The notes under the pieces are model-generated. The model made no database searches and was not told the DNA's origin. It worked only from the letters and a program-made list of their open reading frames with translations. The translations under genes were made by a program, and so were the position numbers. From Verrucomicrobiia bacterium (GTDB lineage: Bacteria > Verrucomicrobiota > Verrucomicrobiia > Verrucomicrobiales > Akkermansiaceae): 64,000 bases of DNA. Positions 49,757-58,262 of the stretch are shown here, piece after piece (within the stretch, counting starts at the first letter, position 1; each line of letters starts with the position of its first letter). Location of the stretch: the NCBI GenBank assembly GCA_030432565.1, contig JAUIGV010000003.1, forward strand, positions 124,001 through 188,000. Reading direction: 5' to 3'.

Positions 49757-52700
49757 ATGAGCACGATGGGAAATGTCATTGCAGGAGTTGCCGTTATCGG
49801 GGCGGCCCACGCGGAGATCGTGATTAACGAGATTCACTACAATAGCCGGCCCAACGAAGCGCGGGATGAATTTGTGGAGCTTCTCAACACGGGGGACGCG
49901 GCCGTGGATTTGGGTGGATGGTTCTTTAACGATGGTTTTGATTACACCTTCCCGCCGGGGACGAGTATTGGAGCGGGGGGATACGTGGTGGTGGCGAAGA
50001 ATCCGGACGCCTTGTTTGATCGCTATGGGGTGGCCGCGCTTGGGCCATTCGACGGCGGGTTGTCGGGCAACGGGGAGCGGATTGAGTTACGAAGGGCGGA
50101 TGGCTCGGTGGCCGATGAGGTCGATTATCAGAATCATTTTCCCTGGCCGACCGCAGCGGGCGGTGCGGGAGCCTCGATGGAATTGATACATCCAAGTCTG
50201 GATAATGACCTTGGCGGCTCGTGGCGGAGTTCGCAGGTTGTAGTGCTGCCGGAGCTAACCTACCTTCCCGAGGACGGCCCGGGTTGGCGTTGGCGGCCGG
50301 GGATGACTGAAGCTTCTTCGCCCATTAATGCGTGGACGGAGGCTGACTTTGTGGAAGACGGAACATGGACCACGCAAGCGATGCCGATTGGCTTTGGAAT
50401 TGTGGGGACGCAGAATTTCAATCCACCGATCAGCGGGATGGTTGGAAATTATACAAGCTGTTTTTTCCGGAATGAATTTGAAATCGCGGAGGGTGAAATT
50501 CCACAAGAGATTCTTTTTCGCTATCTTCTCGATGCCGGAGCGGTCGTCTACATCAATGGTCTGGAAGTTTTTCGAACGGACAACCTTGGTGATGGTCAAT
50601 TGACCATTGCGGATTCGGCCAATAACGATGGCGATGAAGATGAATGGTATGAGGTGAGCATCAGTGGTGGGGCTGCCGGCTTGCGGGAAGGGCCCAATGT
50701 CATTGCGATCCACGCCTTCAACCGGTCGGCGGGAAGCAGTGACTTTGGCGTAAACGTCGAGCTTCTCCGTCCTGCTCCGGCGGTCGAAGCGGAGCCGGAG
50801 CCGTCACCCGGTTTGGTAAATACGGTCTTTTCGGAGACGGTGCCACCGGCTATCCGTCAGGTCGATCATTCGCCCAAGCAACCGGTGGTGGGCGAGTCGA
50901 CGGTGATCACCGCGAAGGTGACCGATCCCGATGGTGTGGCTGCGGTGACCTTGGAAGTTCAGGATGTTGCGCCGGGCGCATACGTTCCGGCATTTTTAGC
51001 AAAATCAACACCCGCTCTTCTGGCAAACCCGACAGCTCCCCGGACGCCCAATCCCGCTTACGAACAGAACTGGGTTTCGCAAGTCATGACCGACGATGGG
51101 CTTGGAGCGGATGAAGTGGCGGGCGATGGGATCTACTCGGCAAGTTTGGCATCGCGACCCAACCGGACGCTGGTGCGCTATCGCATCACGGTGGAAGACA
51201 CGGGCGGGGAATCGGTGAGAGTTCCTTATGCTGACGACGAGCGTCTCAACTTTGCCTATTTCCAATATGATGGTGTCCCTGATTATGAGACGACGAGCGG
51301 GACCTTTTCGGCGGAGACCATTGAGGAAATACCGGTCTATCATGTCCTGACAACATCGGCTGATTTCAATCAGGCTGTGGCTTACAATGGCGGAGATCGA
51401 ATCCCCTCAAATAACTTCGATGCGAGGAGCGAATACAACTGGGACTGCGCCTTTGTTTACGAGGGAGTGGTTTATGACAACGCCCGCTACCGACTCCGTC
51501 AGCGGAATGCACGCTATTCAGGGTCACAAAAACGGAGTTTGAAGTTCCGCTTTAACAGGGGGAACTACCCGACTTTCAGGGATAGTGATGGCGAAAAATA
51601 CCCCGAGCCGTGGAAGTTTCTCGCGACCCATAAGATGGTGGGATCTCGCGGAAATCTCACCTGGGGAATGGATCAGGCCACCAACCATCTAATGTGGAAT
51701 CTGACCGGGACTCCGGCTCCTTTCACTCACTGGGGGCACTTCCGGGTCATTCAATTTGCTGACGAGGCGGCCACGCAGACCCAGGGTGATTATTATGGAA
51801 TGCTGCTGGCTTTGGAGGAATACGATTCGCGCTTTCTGGATTCCCATAATCTCGAAAAAGGAAATCTGTACAAGTTGATTAGTTACCGGACAAACGGGAA
51901 GGATGTGCAGCGATATCAAGCTCCCGATGCAGTGACCGATGCCTCGGATTTCTCAAACACCATCTTCCAGTTGCGTCCCCAGCGCGACGACAACTGGCTC
52001 AGTGAGCACGTCAATTGGGATAGCTGGAATCGCTATCATGCCGTGGTCGATATGATTCGTCACTACGATGTCCAGACCAATACCGGTGAACATTTGAAGA
52101 ATCGTGCTTATTACTTTGAGCCGTCAGCCACGAATCCATTGGGTCGGCTCAATGTGCTTCCGTGGGACTCTGATACGAGTTGGGGGCCGAACTGGAATGC
52201 GGGGGTTGATTTTCCCAAGGAGGCCATTTTTGGAACGAGCGGAGTGGGAGTGCGGGCGCCCTTCACGATTGACTATTTGAATACGGTCAGGGAGATGCGG
52301 GATTTGATTTGGACCCCGGAGCAGATCGATTTGATGATCGAACCGCTGGCTGCCAAAATTGAAGACGTGACCGAGGCTGATCGGGTCCGTTGGTCGGGCA
52401 GTCTGCCACTTGAACGGGTGGTGGCAGATATGAAAAAGTTTGCCTTCGACGGTGGACGCTGGGTCGGAGGTGACAATGGTGGTATGCCTCTGATTTCGCG
52501 GGATAGCGGAATCTCCGGACTGGAAGGACGGGATGCCTATCTCGATGCGTTGACCACTGATCCGTCGCTGCCGGCCAAGCCTACGATCACCTATTCGGGT
52601 GACGCCGGATTCCCCCAGGATGGCCTCGCTTTCACGAGTACTGCCTTTTCAGACCCACAGGGGGCCAACACCTTTCAAGCGATGGAATGGCGTCTCGCCG

Positions 52701-54244
52701 AAGTGACCAGCCTCGGTGGAGGAGTCCGTGAAATCATGGCTCCGGGGCGCATCTGGAGTTACCAGGATGACAATATTGATGAGGGCACGGCGTGGCGCGA
52801 GGTTGGTTTTGATGACAGCGCCTGGAAGACCGGGGCAGCGCCGCTGGGCTTCGGCGGCGTCAACGGGATCAACATTGCAACCACCACCAATTCAGGAATT
52901 CCAACCGCTTATTTCCGGACTACGATCAATGTGACGGATCTCAATTTGATCGACAGCTTCACCTTCAAGTTGCTTCTCGATGACGGGGCGGTTGTTTACG
53001 TGAATGGCCAGGAGGCCTTCCGCGATGGTTTTTATCCGGAAACGGTGGTGGGGCACGATGTGCTCGCGGATGAGCCAGGTAATGAAGGTGTTTTCGATGA
53101 GTTCGAGGTCAGCGCCAACCTGTTTGTGGAAGGGGCGAATGTGATCGCGATCGAAGTTCACAACAGGAGCCTTGGAAGTAGTGACCTGGGATTTGAAATG
53201 ACGCTCGATGCCCGGGAGGTTCTTCTTCCTCCGGGCGAAAACCCCTCATTCGAATGGACGGCAGTCTGGGAATCCGGCGAGCTCCCGACGTTCAATCCCA
53301 CCATTGAGATGCCATCGGTCGCGCGAGTCGGGGAAACCTATCGGGCCCGGGTCCGGCATCAGGATGCCACCGGGCGGTGGAGCAATTGGTCCGACCCTGT
53401 GGAATTTGTAGCGGGTGCTCCCTCCATCCAGCCGTTCTTGGACGGGATTGTTATCAGTAAGATCATGTATCATCCGCTTCCTCCGTCTGCTGAGGAATTG
53501 GCCGCGATTCCTTCGCTCGATGAAGGTGACTTTGAATGGATCGAAATTATGAACATCGGTTCCGGAGAACTCGACCTCACCAACCTGCGCTTCACCAAGG
53601 GGATTGAATTCGACTTTGTGAATGGAAGCAGATTGACCATTGCCGCAGGTGAGCGCCTGCTGGTTGTTTCGAATGTGGAGGCCTTTAATCTACGCCACGG
53701 ATTTGCGGAGACGCCTGATTTTGTCTTGGGCGAGTTCTCCAAGAGTCTTTCAAACGGAGGGGAGCGGGTGAAATTGTCCTTTGGTGCCGGAACGCTCGTG
53801 CGTGAAGTTGAATATGGAGATGAATTCCCGTGGCCCGAGGTCGCGGACGGAAGTGGGGCGAGCTTGGTCTGGGTAGATGGATTCGGCGAGACGGCCGACG
53901 ACTGGCGTCCGAGCGTGGGCGCCAACGGAGCACCTGCCGTGGATGACGGGCTTCCATATACCGGTGATTTGAACAGCTATGTCTTGCGCGGTACTCCTGA
54001 AGTTGCCGTGGTCGAAATCGGCGGTGAACTTTATGCAGACATTTCCTTCGACCGCCAATTCAATGCCGACCAAGCTCGCATCCTGGTGCAAGGCTCGGAT
54101 GATGTCGAATCATGGGTCGATTCACCGGTGACGAGGGTTTCGGAAGTTTTTGGCCCGGCGGAGTCCAGCCGGGTGACCTTCCGGACGAACGATCCCGTAA
54201 CGAACGAGCGCGGCTTCTACCGGCTTAGGCTGCTCTTGAAATAG
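49757..54244 (+). CDS. Giant secreted CotH/lamin-tail-domain protein (third of three)
   Basis: The 1495-residue protein has a signal peptide (about 1-19). A lamin tail domain begins at once (about 20-150, DEFVELLNTGDAAVDLGGWFF). A galactose-binding-like module (about 165-345, RYLLDAGAVVYINGLEVF), an Ig-like region (about 370-500) and a CotH-like domain (about 525-900) follow. The CotH part has ARYRLRQRNARYSGSQKRS and LNVLPWDSDTSWG, where acidic residues may bind metal. A second galactose-binding-like module (about 985-1150, FKLLLDDGAVVYVNGQEAF), an fn3/chitobiase-type part and a second lamin tail domain (about 1225-1375) complete it. The CotH domain keeps more of the Bacillus-type motifs than the other two copies, so kinase-like activity is most plausible here. 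The start at 49757 is chosen for the signal peptide. Confidence 0.8.
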   Translation: MSTMGNVIAGVAVIGAAHAEIVINEIHYNSRPNEARDEFVELLNTGDAAVDLGGWFFNDGFDYTFPPGTSIGAGGYVVVAKNPDALFDRYGVAALGPFDGGLSGNGERIELRRADGSVADEVDYQNHFPWPTAAGGAGASMELIHPSLDNDLGGSWRSSQVVVLPELTYLPEDGPGWRWRPGMTEASSPINAWTEADFVEDGTWTTQAMPIGFGIVGTQNFNPPISGMVGNYTSCFFRNEFEIAEGEIPQEILFRYLLDAGAVVYINGLEVFRTDNLGDGQLTIADSANNDGDEDEWYEVSISGGAAGLREGPNVIAIHAFNRSAGSSDFGVNVELLRPAPAVEAEPEPSPGLVNTVFSETVPPAIRQVDHSPKQPVVGESTVITAKVTDPDGVAAVTLEVQDVAPGAYVPAFLAKSTPALLANPTAPRTPNPAYEQNWVSQVMTDDGLGADEVAGDGIYSASLASRPNRTLVRYRITVEDTGGESVRVPYADDERLNFAYFQYDGVPDYETTSGTFSAETIEEIPVYHVLTTSADFNQAVAYNGGDRIPSNNFDARSEYNWDCAFVYEGVVYDNARYRLRQRNARYSGSQKRSLKFRFNRGNYPTFRDSDGEKYPEPWKFLATHKMVGSRGNLTWGMDQATNHLMWNLTGTPAPFTHWGHFRVIQFADEAATQTQGDYYGMLLALEEYDSRFLDSHNLEKGNLYKLISYRTNGKDVQRYQAPDAVTDASDFSNTIFQLRPQRDDNWLSEHVNWDSWNRYHAVVDMIRHYDVQTNTGEHLKNRAYYFEPSATNPLGRLNVLPWDSDTSWGPNWNAGVDFPKEAIFGTSGVGVRAPFTIDYLNTVREMRDLIWTPEQIDLMIEPLAAKIEDVTEADRVRWSGSLPLERVVADMKKFAFDGGRWVGGDNGGMPLISRDSGISGLEGRDAYLDALTTDPSLPAKPTITYSGDAGFPQDGLAFTSTAFSDPQGANTFQAMEWRLAEVTSLGGGVREIMAPGRIWSYQDDNIDEGTAWREVGFDDSAWKTGAAPLGFGGVNGINIATTTNSGIPTAYFRTTINVTDLNLIDSFTFKLLLDDGAVVYVNGQEAFRDGFYPETVVGHDVLADEPGNEGVFDEFEVSANLFVEGANVIAIEVHNRSLGSSDLGFEMTLDAREVLLPPGENPSFEWTAVWESGELPTFNPTIEMPSVARVGETYRARVRHQDATGRWSNWSDPVEFVAGAPSIQPFLDGIVISKIMYHPLPPSAEELAAIPSLDEGDFEWIEIMNIGSGELDLTNLRFTKGIEFDFVNGSRLTIAAGERLLVVSNVEAFNLRHGFAETPDFVLGEFSKSLSNGGERVKLSFGAGTLVREVEYGDEFPWPEVADGSGASLVWVDGFGETADDWRPSVGANGAPAVDDGLPYTGDLNSYVLRGTPEVAVVEIGGELYADISFDRQFNADQARILVQGSDDVESWVDSPVTRVSEVFGPAESSRVTFRTNDPVTNERGFYRLRLLLK

Positions 54245-54303
54245 GGTTCGCTCTTTTGATATCCGGGCTTTTTTTCGAAGAGGTCTTGCGCCACCTTCCC
54301 CGC

Positions 54304-55587
54304 ATGAACGAGACACTTTCCCAGAAGCTTTTCGCCAAGGCCAAGACGGTAATCCCCGGCGGGGTGAATTCGCCGGTGAGAGCCTTTCGGAATGTGGATG
54401 GTGATCCCTTCTTCGTCCGCCGCGCCAAGGGAGCTCGTATCGAGGATATCGACGGGAATTCTTTGATCGATTATATCGGGTCATGGGGGCCGAATATTCT
54501 CGGTCACGCTCCGACCTCCATCATCGCAGCAATTCACCAGGCGGCCAAAGACGGGATCTCTTACGGAATTCCAAACCCCAAGGAAGTCGAGATGGCCCGG
54601 CTCATCACTGAGTGGGTTCCCTCGGTTGAGAAGGTCCGCATGGTGAACTCTGGAACGGAAGCCACGATGTCGGCAATCCGTTTGGCGCGGGGATTCACCG
54701 GGCGGGATAAAATCGTCAAATTTGAAGGTTGCTACCATGGTCACGTCGATTCGCTTTTGGTCGCGGCGGGGTCGGGTGCGCTGACTTTTGGGGAGCCTGA
54801 TTCAGCCGGGGTGCCACAGTCTTTCGCGAATGAAACCATCACTTTGCCCTACAACGATGTGGAGCGTCTCGAGGAGGTCTTTGCAGAATTTGGTGAGCAA
54901 ATCGCGGCGGTCATTGTCGAATCCTATCCCGCCAATGCGGGTCTTGTTTTTCCGCGTGAAGGATATCTCGCCAAGCTTCGTGAAATTACCAGAGCCAATG
55001 GTGCGCTCGTCATCTTCGACGAGGTCATGACAGGTTTCCGCCTGGCCAAAGGCGGGGTGCAGGAAATTGAAAACTTCGACCCCGATCTCACGGCCATGGG
55101 CAAAGTGATCGGAGGAGGCCTGCCTGTCGGAGCCTTCGGCGGTCGTGCTGATATCATGGATATGCTGGCACCTGATGGCCCGGTTTATCAGGCTGGAACT
55201 CTGAGTGGAAACCCGCTTGCGATGGCTGCCGGGCTCACCCAGTTGCGCGAATTGGAAAAGAAGGGAGCTTACAATTACCTCGAGGAAATCGGTGCGCAAA
55301 TGGCGGAAGGGCTGCGCAAAATTTTCACCGAAAAAGGGATGCCCCACCGGGTCAATCAGGTGGGCTCGATGTTCTGTCTCTACTTTGTCGATGAGGAGAT
55401 TGTGAATGTCGAAACCGTGCAGAAGCAGGACTTCGGAATCTTCAAGAAGCTTTTCTGGGGATGTCTTGAGGCCGGGGTTTATCTGGCCCCAAGCCCCTAC
55501 GAAACAGGCTTTATTTCAGCGGCTCACACCAAAGGGGACATTGGAGACACCCTCGATGTAATCCAGGATGTCGTGGCGAAGTGGTGA
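54304..55587 (+). CDS. hemL: Glutamate-1-semialdehyde 2,1-aminomutase
   Basis: HemL converts glutamate-1-semialdehyde to 5-aminolevulinate in the C5 route to heme, using PLP. The 427-residue product has PGGVNSPVRAFR, NSGTEATMSAIRLARGFTGRDKIVKFEGCYHG, VIFDEVMTGFRLA and the PLP-binding Lys in MGKVIGGGLPVGAFGG, then YQAGTLSGNPLAMAAGL. All are diagnostic and intact. The ATG at 54304 gives the standard N-terminus. The frame is open further upstream to 54256, close to the stop of the CotH-type gene. The heme made here would be needed for the cytochrome-containing proteins in the window. Confidence 0.96.
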   Translation: MNETLSQKLFAKAKTVIPGGVNSPVRAFRNVDGDPFFVRRAKGARIEDIDGNSLIDYIGSWGPNILGHAPTSIIAAIHQAAKDGISYGIPNPKEVEMARLITEWVPSVEKVRMVNSGTEATMSAIRLARGFTGRDKIVKFEGCYHGHVDSLLVAAGSGALTFGEPDSAGVPQSFANETITLPYNDVERLEEVFAEFGEQIAAVIVESYPANAGLVFPREGYLAKLREITRANGALVIFDEVMTGFRLAKGGVQEIENFDPDLTAMGKVIGGGLPVGAFGGRADIMDMLAPDGPVYQAGTLSGNPLAMAAGLTQLRELEKKGAYNYLEEIGAQMAEGLRKIFTEKGMPHRVNQVGSMFCLYFVDEEIVNVETVQKQDFGIFKKLFWGCLEAGVYLAPSPYETGFISAAHTKGDIGDTLDVIQDVVAKW

Positions 55588-55739
55588 GTTTTATTTTGAT
55601 TTGCCGACCCTGGGGCGAATGTATCGCTTCTGAATTCCCCTGATTTGAAGAACGGTGGCGGGGACCAGTTCCGCCTCCTTCGCCTTTGAAGGTAGTCCCG
55701 TGACCAACGCTGTCGAAGATTCCCGGAGAAGCTTTTAAA

Positions 55740-57887
55740 TCACTTCCGTGTTACCCGGCCGGAGGTGGGAGTCAGGGTGAAGTCCTTAATGCTCACCCCC
55801 TTGACATTGCCTTCACGTGAGAAGGTGAGGATGTTTTTGCCTTTTTTAAGTTCGATGACCACGGACTCGGACTTATCCCAAAGCCCGACGGTATGGGGGA
55901 GGTGGAGTTCGACCTTCTCCTTCGCTCCATTTACGGAGACGAGAAGATATTGACGCCAGCTTGGAGTGACCACGCGGGCGGTGAGCTGATACTTGCCGGC
56001 AGCGGGTGCTTCGATGGTGTATTCGAAGGTTTGATGTCCTCCACTGGTCCGGCTGTAGTGGAGCTGCTTGCCGCCAAGGACGCTGTCCATGAAGATGATC
56101 TTGCCTCCGCTCTTGGTGGGCTTGGTGGTGGCGGCAGCGGGAATGGTAATGACGCCCTTCGAATCGACCGAAACGTTCCGGTCCTTTTCGGTGATCGTGA
56201 CCTTGGTGATCTCCACTTTCTCCTTGGTTTCGGTGGCTTCGGCAATGTCCTGGCCGACGGCGTCAAGAGTTTTGGACCTGGCATTCTCAATGACACCTTT
56301 CTGAAGGTAGAGGGAGGCTCCATACCAGAACTCCGGTTTGGTGCGCGATTGCAGTCCATAAACGCGGGGCTCTCCGGCGACATCGCCGATCCACTGCGCG
56401 CGCTTGACCATCATGAAAGGCTCGCCGGCAGCGCGGGCCTGGGTGGTGGCGAGAAAATCGAGATCTTTATCGTATCGACCCTTGGTCCAGCCGCTTCCCC
56501 ATCCTGCGCCAAGGCAGGGGACCCAACCGTCCGGAGTCCAGTGGACAAGGGCGGCGTGACCGCGTTGCGGGCGGGCGGTGGTGGGGATTCCGAAGGCGCG
56601 GAGAGTGAAACGGCCGATAAAGGCGCGTCGCCCGCAGATGCCGCCATTCATGAGAATATTTTGAAAAAACTGAAGCTCGGGTTTGTCATACTTATTGTCT
56701 TGTGATCCATAGGGGATGTCGCTGCGAACCAGTGCGACGTAGCGCCAGCGGTAATCTCCGGTGGTGACGTGGTCCGGCCGGTAGTTGCGGAGCATTTCGC
56801 GACCCCAGGTCAGGATCTCATTGGGCTCCTCACCATCGACGACCATGCGGTAGTCCCAGACCGTGAGATTTTTGAAGGCAGGATCGAGTTCACCGTTCAG
56901 GAGAGCCTTTTCGTAGTTGAGGTATCGTTCGACCGGGTCGACGAACTCGGGCGCGTCCTTCTTCGATTCGGCGTTCCGTTGTTTGATTGGGGTGGCGTGT
57001 TCCAGGCTGATGGCCAGCGCAAGGCGGCGCAGCGGACCCTCGGCGACCTTGTCGCTGGCCTGCCAGATCTTGCTATAAATTTCCATGGCCGGTCCGTAGT
57101 TGCCGTCTTTGGCCCCGTCGGCGACGGCCATCTGGACGAGAAGTTCATCGGCGCCGAGCATTTTGTCGATGAGCTCCTCCCGCTCCTTGCTCTGTTGGGC
57201 GAAGGCCGCGAGTTTCGCCGGGGTGGCTTCGGCGAGGATGGAATATCGAGCCAGTTTGGCGTCGAGTTTGTTACTTGAGAGTTGTCCGGTGAGCCCAAGG
57301 TCTTTTACGGCGGCGATGGTCGCAGCTTTTGCCTCAGCCAGCGTCTTTTCGGCATCCCTGAGAGTCTTCTCATACTGATCCTTGTTTTTGAGCGCGGCGT
57401 CGAGTTTCGCCTGACGTTCTTCGAGGGCGGCTTCGCCGTCTTTTTTGTTTTGCTGCCAATGGGCGAGGTCTTTTTTGGCCTCCTCACGTTCAGCGGCAGT
57501 CTTGGCCTTTTTGAGTTTGGCTTCAGCGGCAGCAATACCCTTGTTTGCGCCGCCAATCCATTTGCCCTTGGCGTGGCCCACGAGGCCCTTGGCCGAGGCG
57601 ATTTCGCCCATCTTCTTGCGAGCTTCCTCAATCTGCTTGGTCGCGGTAATTTCGGCTTCGCGGGCCTCGATAAAGGCGCTTTTTTTCTCTGAGCTTACCG
57701 AAGGAAGGGTTTGGGTCAGCTCTGTTTTTAGCGCCTCGAGTTGCCTGACATAATTCGCTTCAAGCTTCTTTCCTGTCGCCGTGAGGATGATTTGTTCCTT
57801 TTGCTTTTTGGCTGCCAGGAGATCTGGGGTTCCGACCACGGTTGCGGCCAGAATGCTTGTGCAGGTGATCAATGTTGTGATTTTCAT
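55740..57887 (-). CDS. Secreted protein with coiled coil, transglutaminase-like and carbohydrate-binding-like domains
   Basis: The 715-residue product has a signal peptide (about 1-26). A long Lys/Glu/Ala-rich helical region (about 30-230) looks like coiled coil. A middle region (about 235-560) contains GGICGRRAFIGRFTLRAFGI, with a Cys followed by RPQRGHAALVHWTPDGW, i.e. a Cys and a His-Ala-Ala pair in transglutaminase-like order. The C-terminus (about 590-710) is a beta module with TYTIEAPAAGKYQLTARV-type sequence (HQTFEYTIEAPAAGKY is seen) and resembles CBM35-like carbohydrate-binding modules. The catalytic assignment rests on the Cys/His motif only. It is probably exported. The region between hemL and this gene (55588-55739) shows nothing recognisable. 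Confidence 0.6.
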   Translation of the reverse strand: MKITTLITCTSILAATVVGTPDLLAAKKQKEQIILTATGKKLEANYVRQLEALKTELTQTLPSVSSEKKSAFIEAREAEITATKQIEEARKKMGEIASAKGLVGHAKGKWIGGANKGIAAAEAKLKKAKTAAEREEAKKDLAHWQQNKKDGEAALEERQAKLDAALKNKDQYEKTLRDAEKTLAEAKAATIAAVKDLGLTGQLSSNKLDAKLARYSILAEATPAKLAAFAQQSKEREELIDKMLGADELLVQMAVADGAKDGNYGPAMEIYSKIWQASDKVAEGPLRRLALAISLEHATPIKQRNAESKKDAPEFVDPVERYLNYEKALLNGELDPAFKNLTVWDYRMVVDGEEPNEILTWGREMLRNYRPDHVTTGDYRWRYVALVRSDIPYGSQDNKYDKPELQFFQNILMNGGICGRRAFIGRFTLRAFGIPTTARPQRGHAALVHWTPDGWVPCLGAGWGSGWTKGRYDKDLDFLATTQARAAGEPFMMVKRAQWIGDVAGEPRVYGLQSRTKPEFWYGASLYLQKGVIENARSKTLDAVGQDIAEATETKEKVEITKVTITEKDRNVSVDSKGVITIPAAATTKPTKSGGKIIFMDSVLGGKQLHYSRTSGGHQTFEYTIEAPAAGKYQLTARVVTPSWRQYLLVSVNGAKEKVELHLPHTVGLWDKSESVVIELKKGKNILTFSREGNVKGVSIKDFTLTPTSGRVTRK

Positions 57888-58262
57888 GGAAAGAGATGTT
57901 GGTCGGTTGTTGAGATCTTCGTTGCTATCAAAGAAGATGCCGGGAGCCAGATGAAACCGCTCTTGTTGAAATAATGGCCCCGGAGCGGCTTCTTTTCAAA
58001 GGGTTTACTGAAGATTCGAAATCAAGCTGCGAACTTTTGGGTAGCTTGGGCCAAGCGGACCTTCGGATTGGGCCATTAAAGGACTCCGTGGAAAGCCCGG
58101 GCGCGAGACGAGCCCGTAAGTGCCACGAATCTCCACAGAGTGAACACGATTCGCAAGACCGGGGGCAATTCGTTCGTTTAAATAGCTCGAAAGGTCGGTT
58201 TCGTTTTCAGTTGCTTTTGAGGAGTGGTCGGGAACGTTTCCACCATTGAAAATTTGATTTTT
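57888..58262. other. 375-base intergenic region with no recognised gene
   Basis: This gap separates the divergent coiled-coil and DUF1549/DUF1553 genes. It holds GC-rich segments such as CCCGGGCGCGAGACGAGCCCG at 58097-58117 that could fold, a frame of 91 codons (57974-58249) with no family resemblance, and an AT-rich end. It must hold two promoters. I see no known riboswitch or RNA gene. Confidence 0.3.

Noticed and set aside
58090-58200. RNase P or riboswitch-like segment (GTGGAAAGCCCGGGC)
   Set aside because: The short match to the RNase P start is not followed by the conserved ACAGA-type and other core segments, so it is not supported.
57974-58249. A 91-residue frame starting with ATG
   Set aside because: Composition is Arg/Ser rich, no family resemblance, and no Shine-Dalgarno sequence; it looks like chance in a GC-rich gap.
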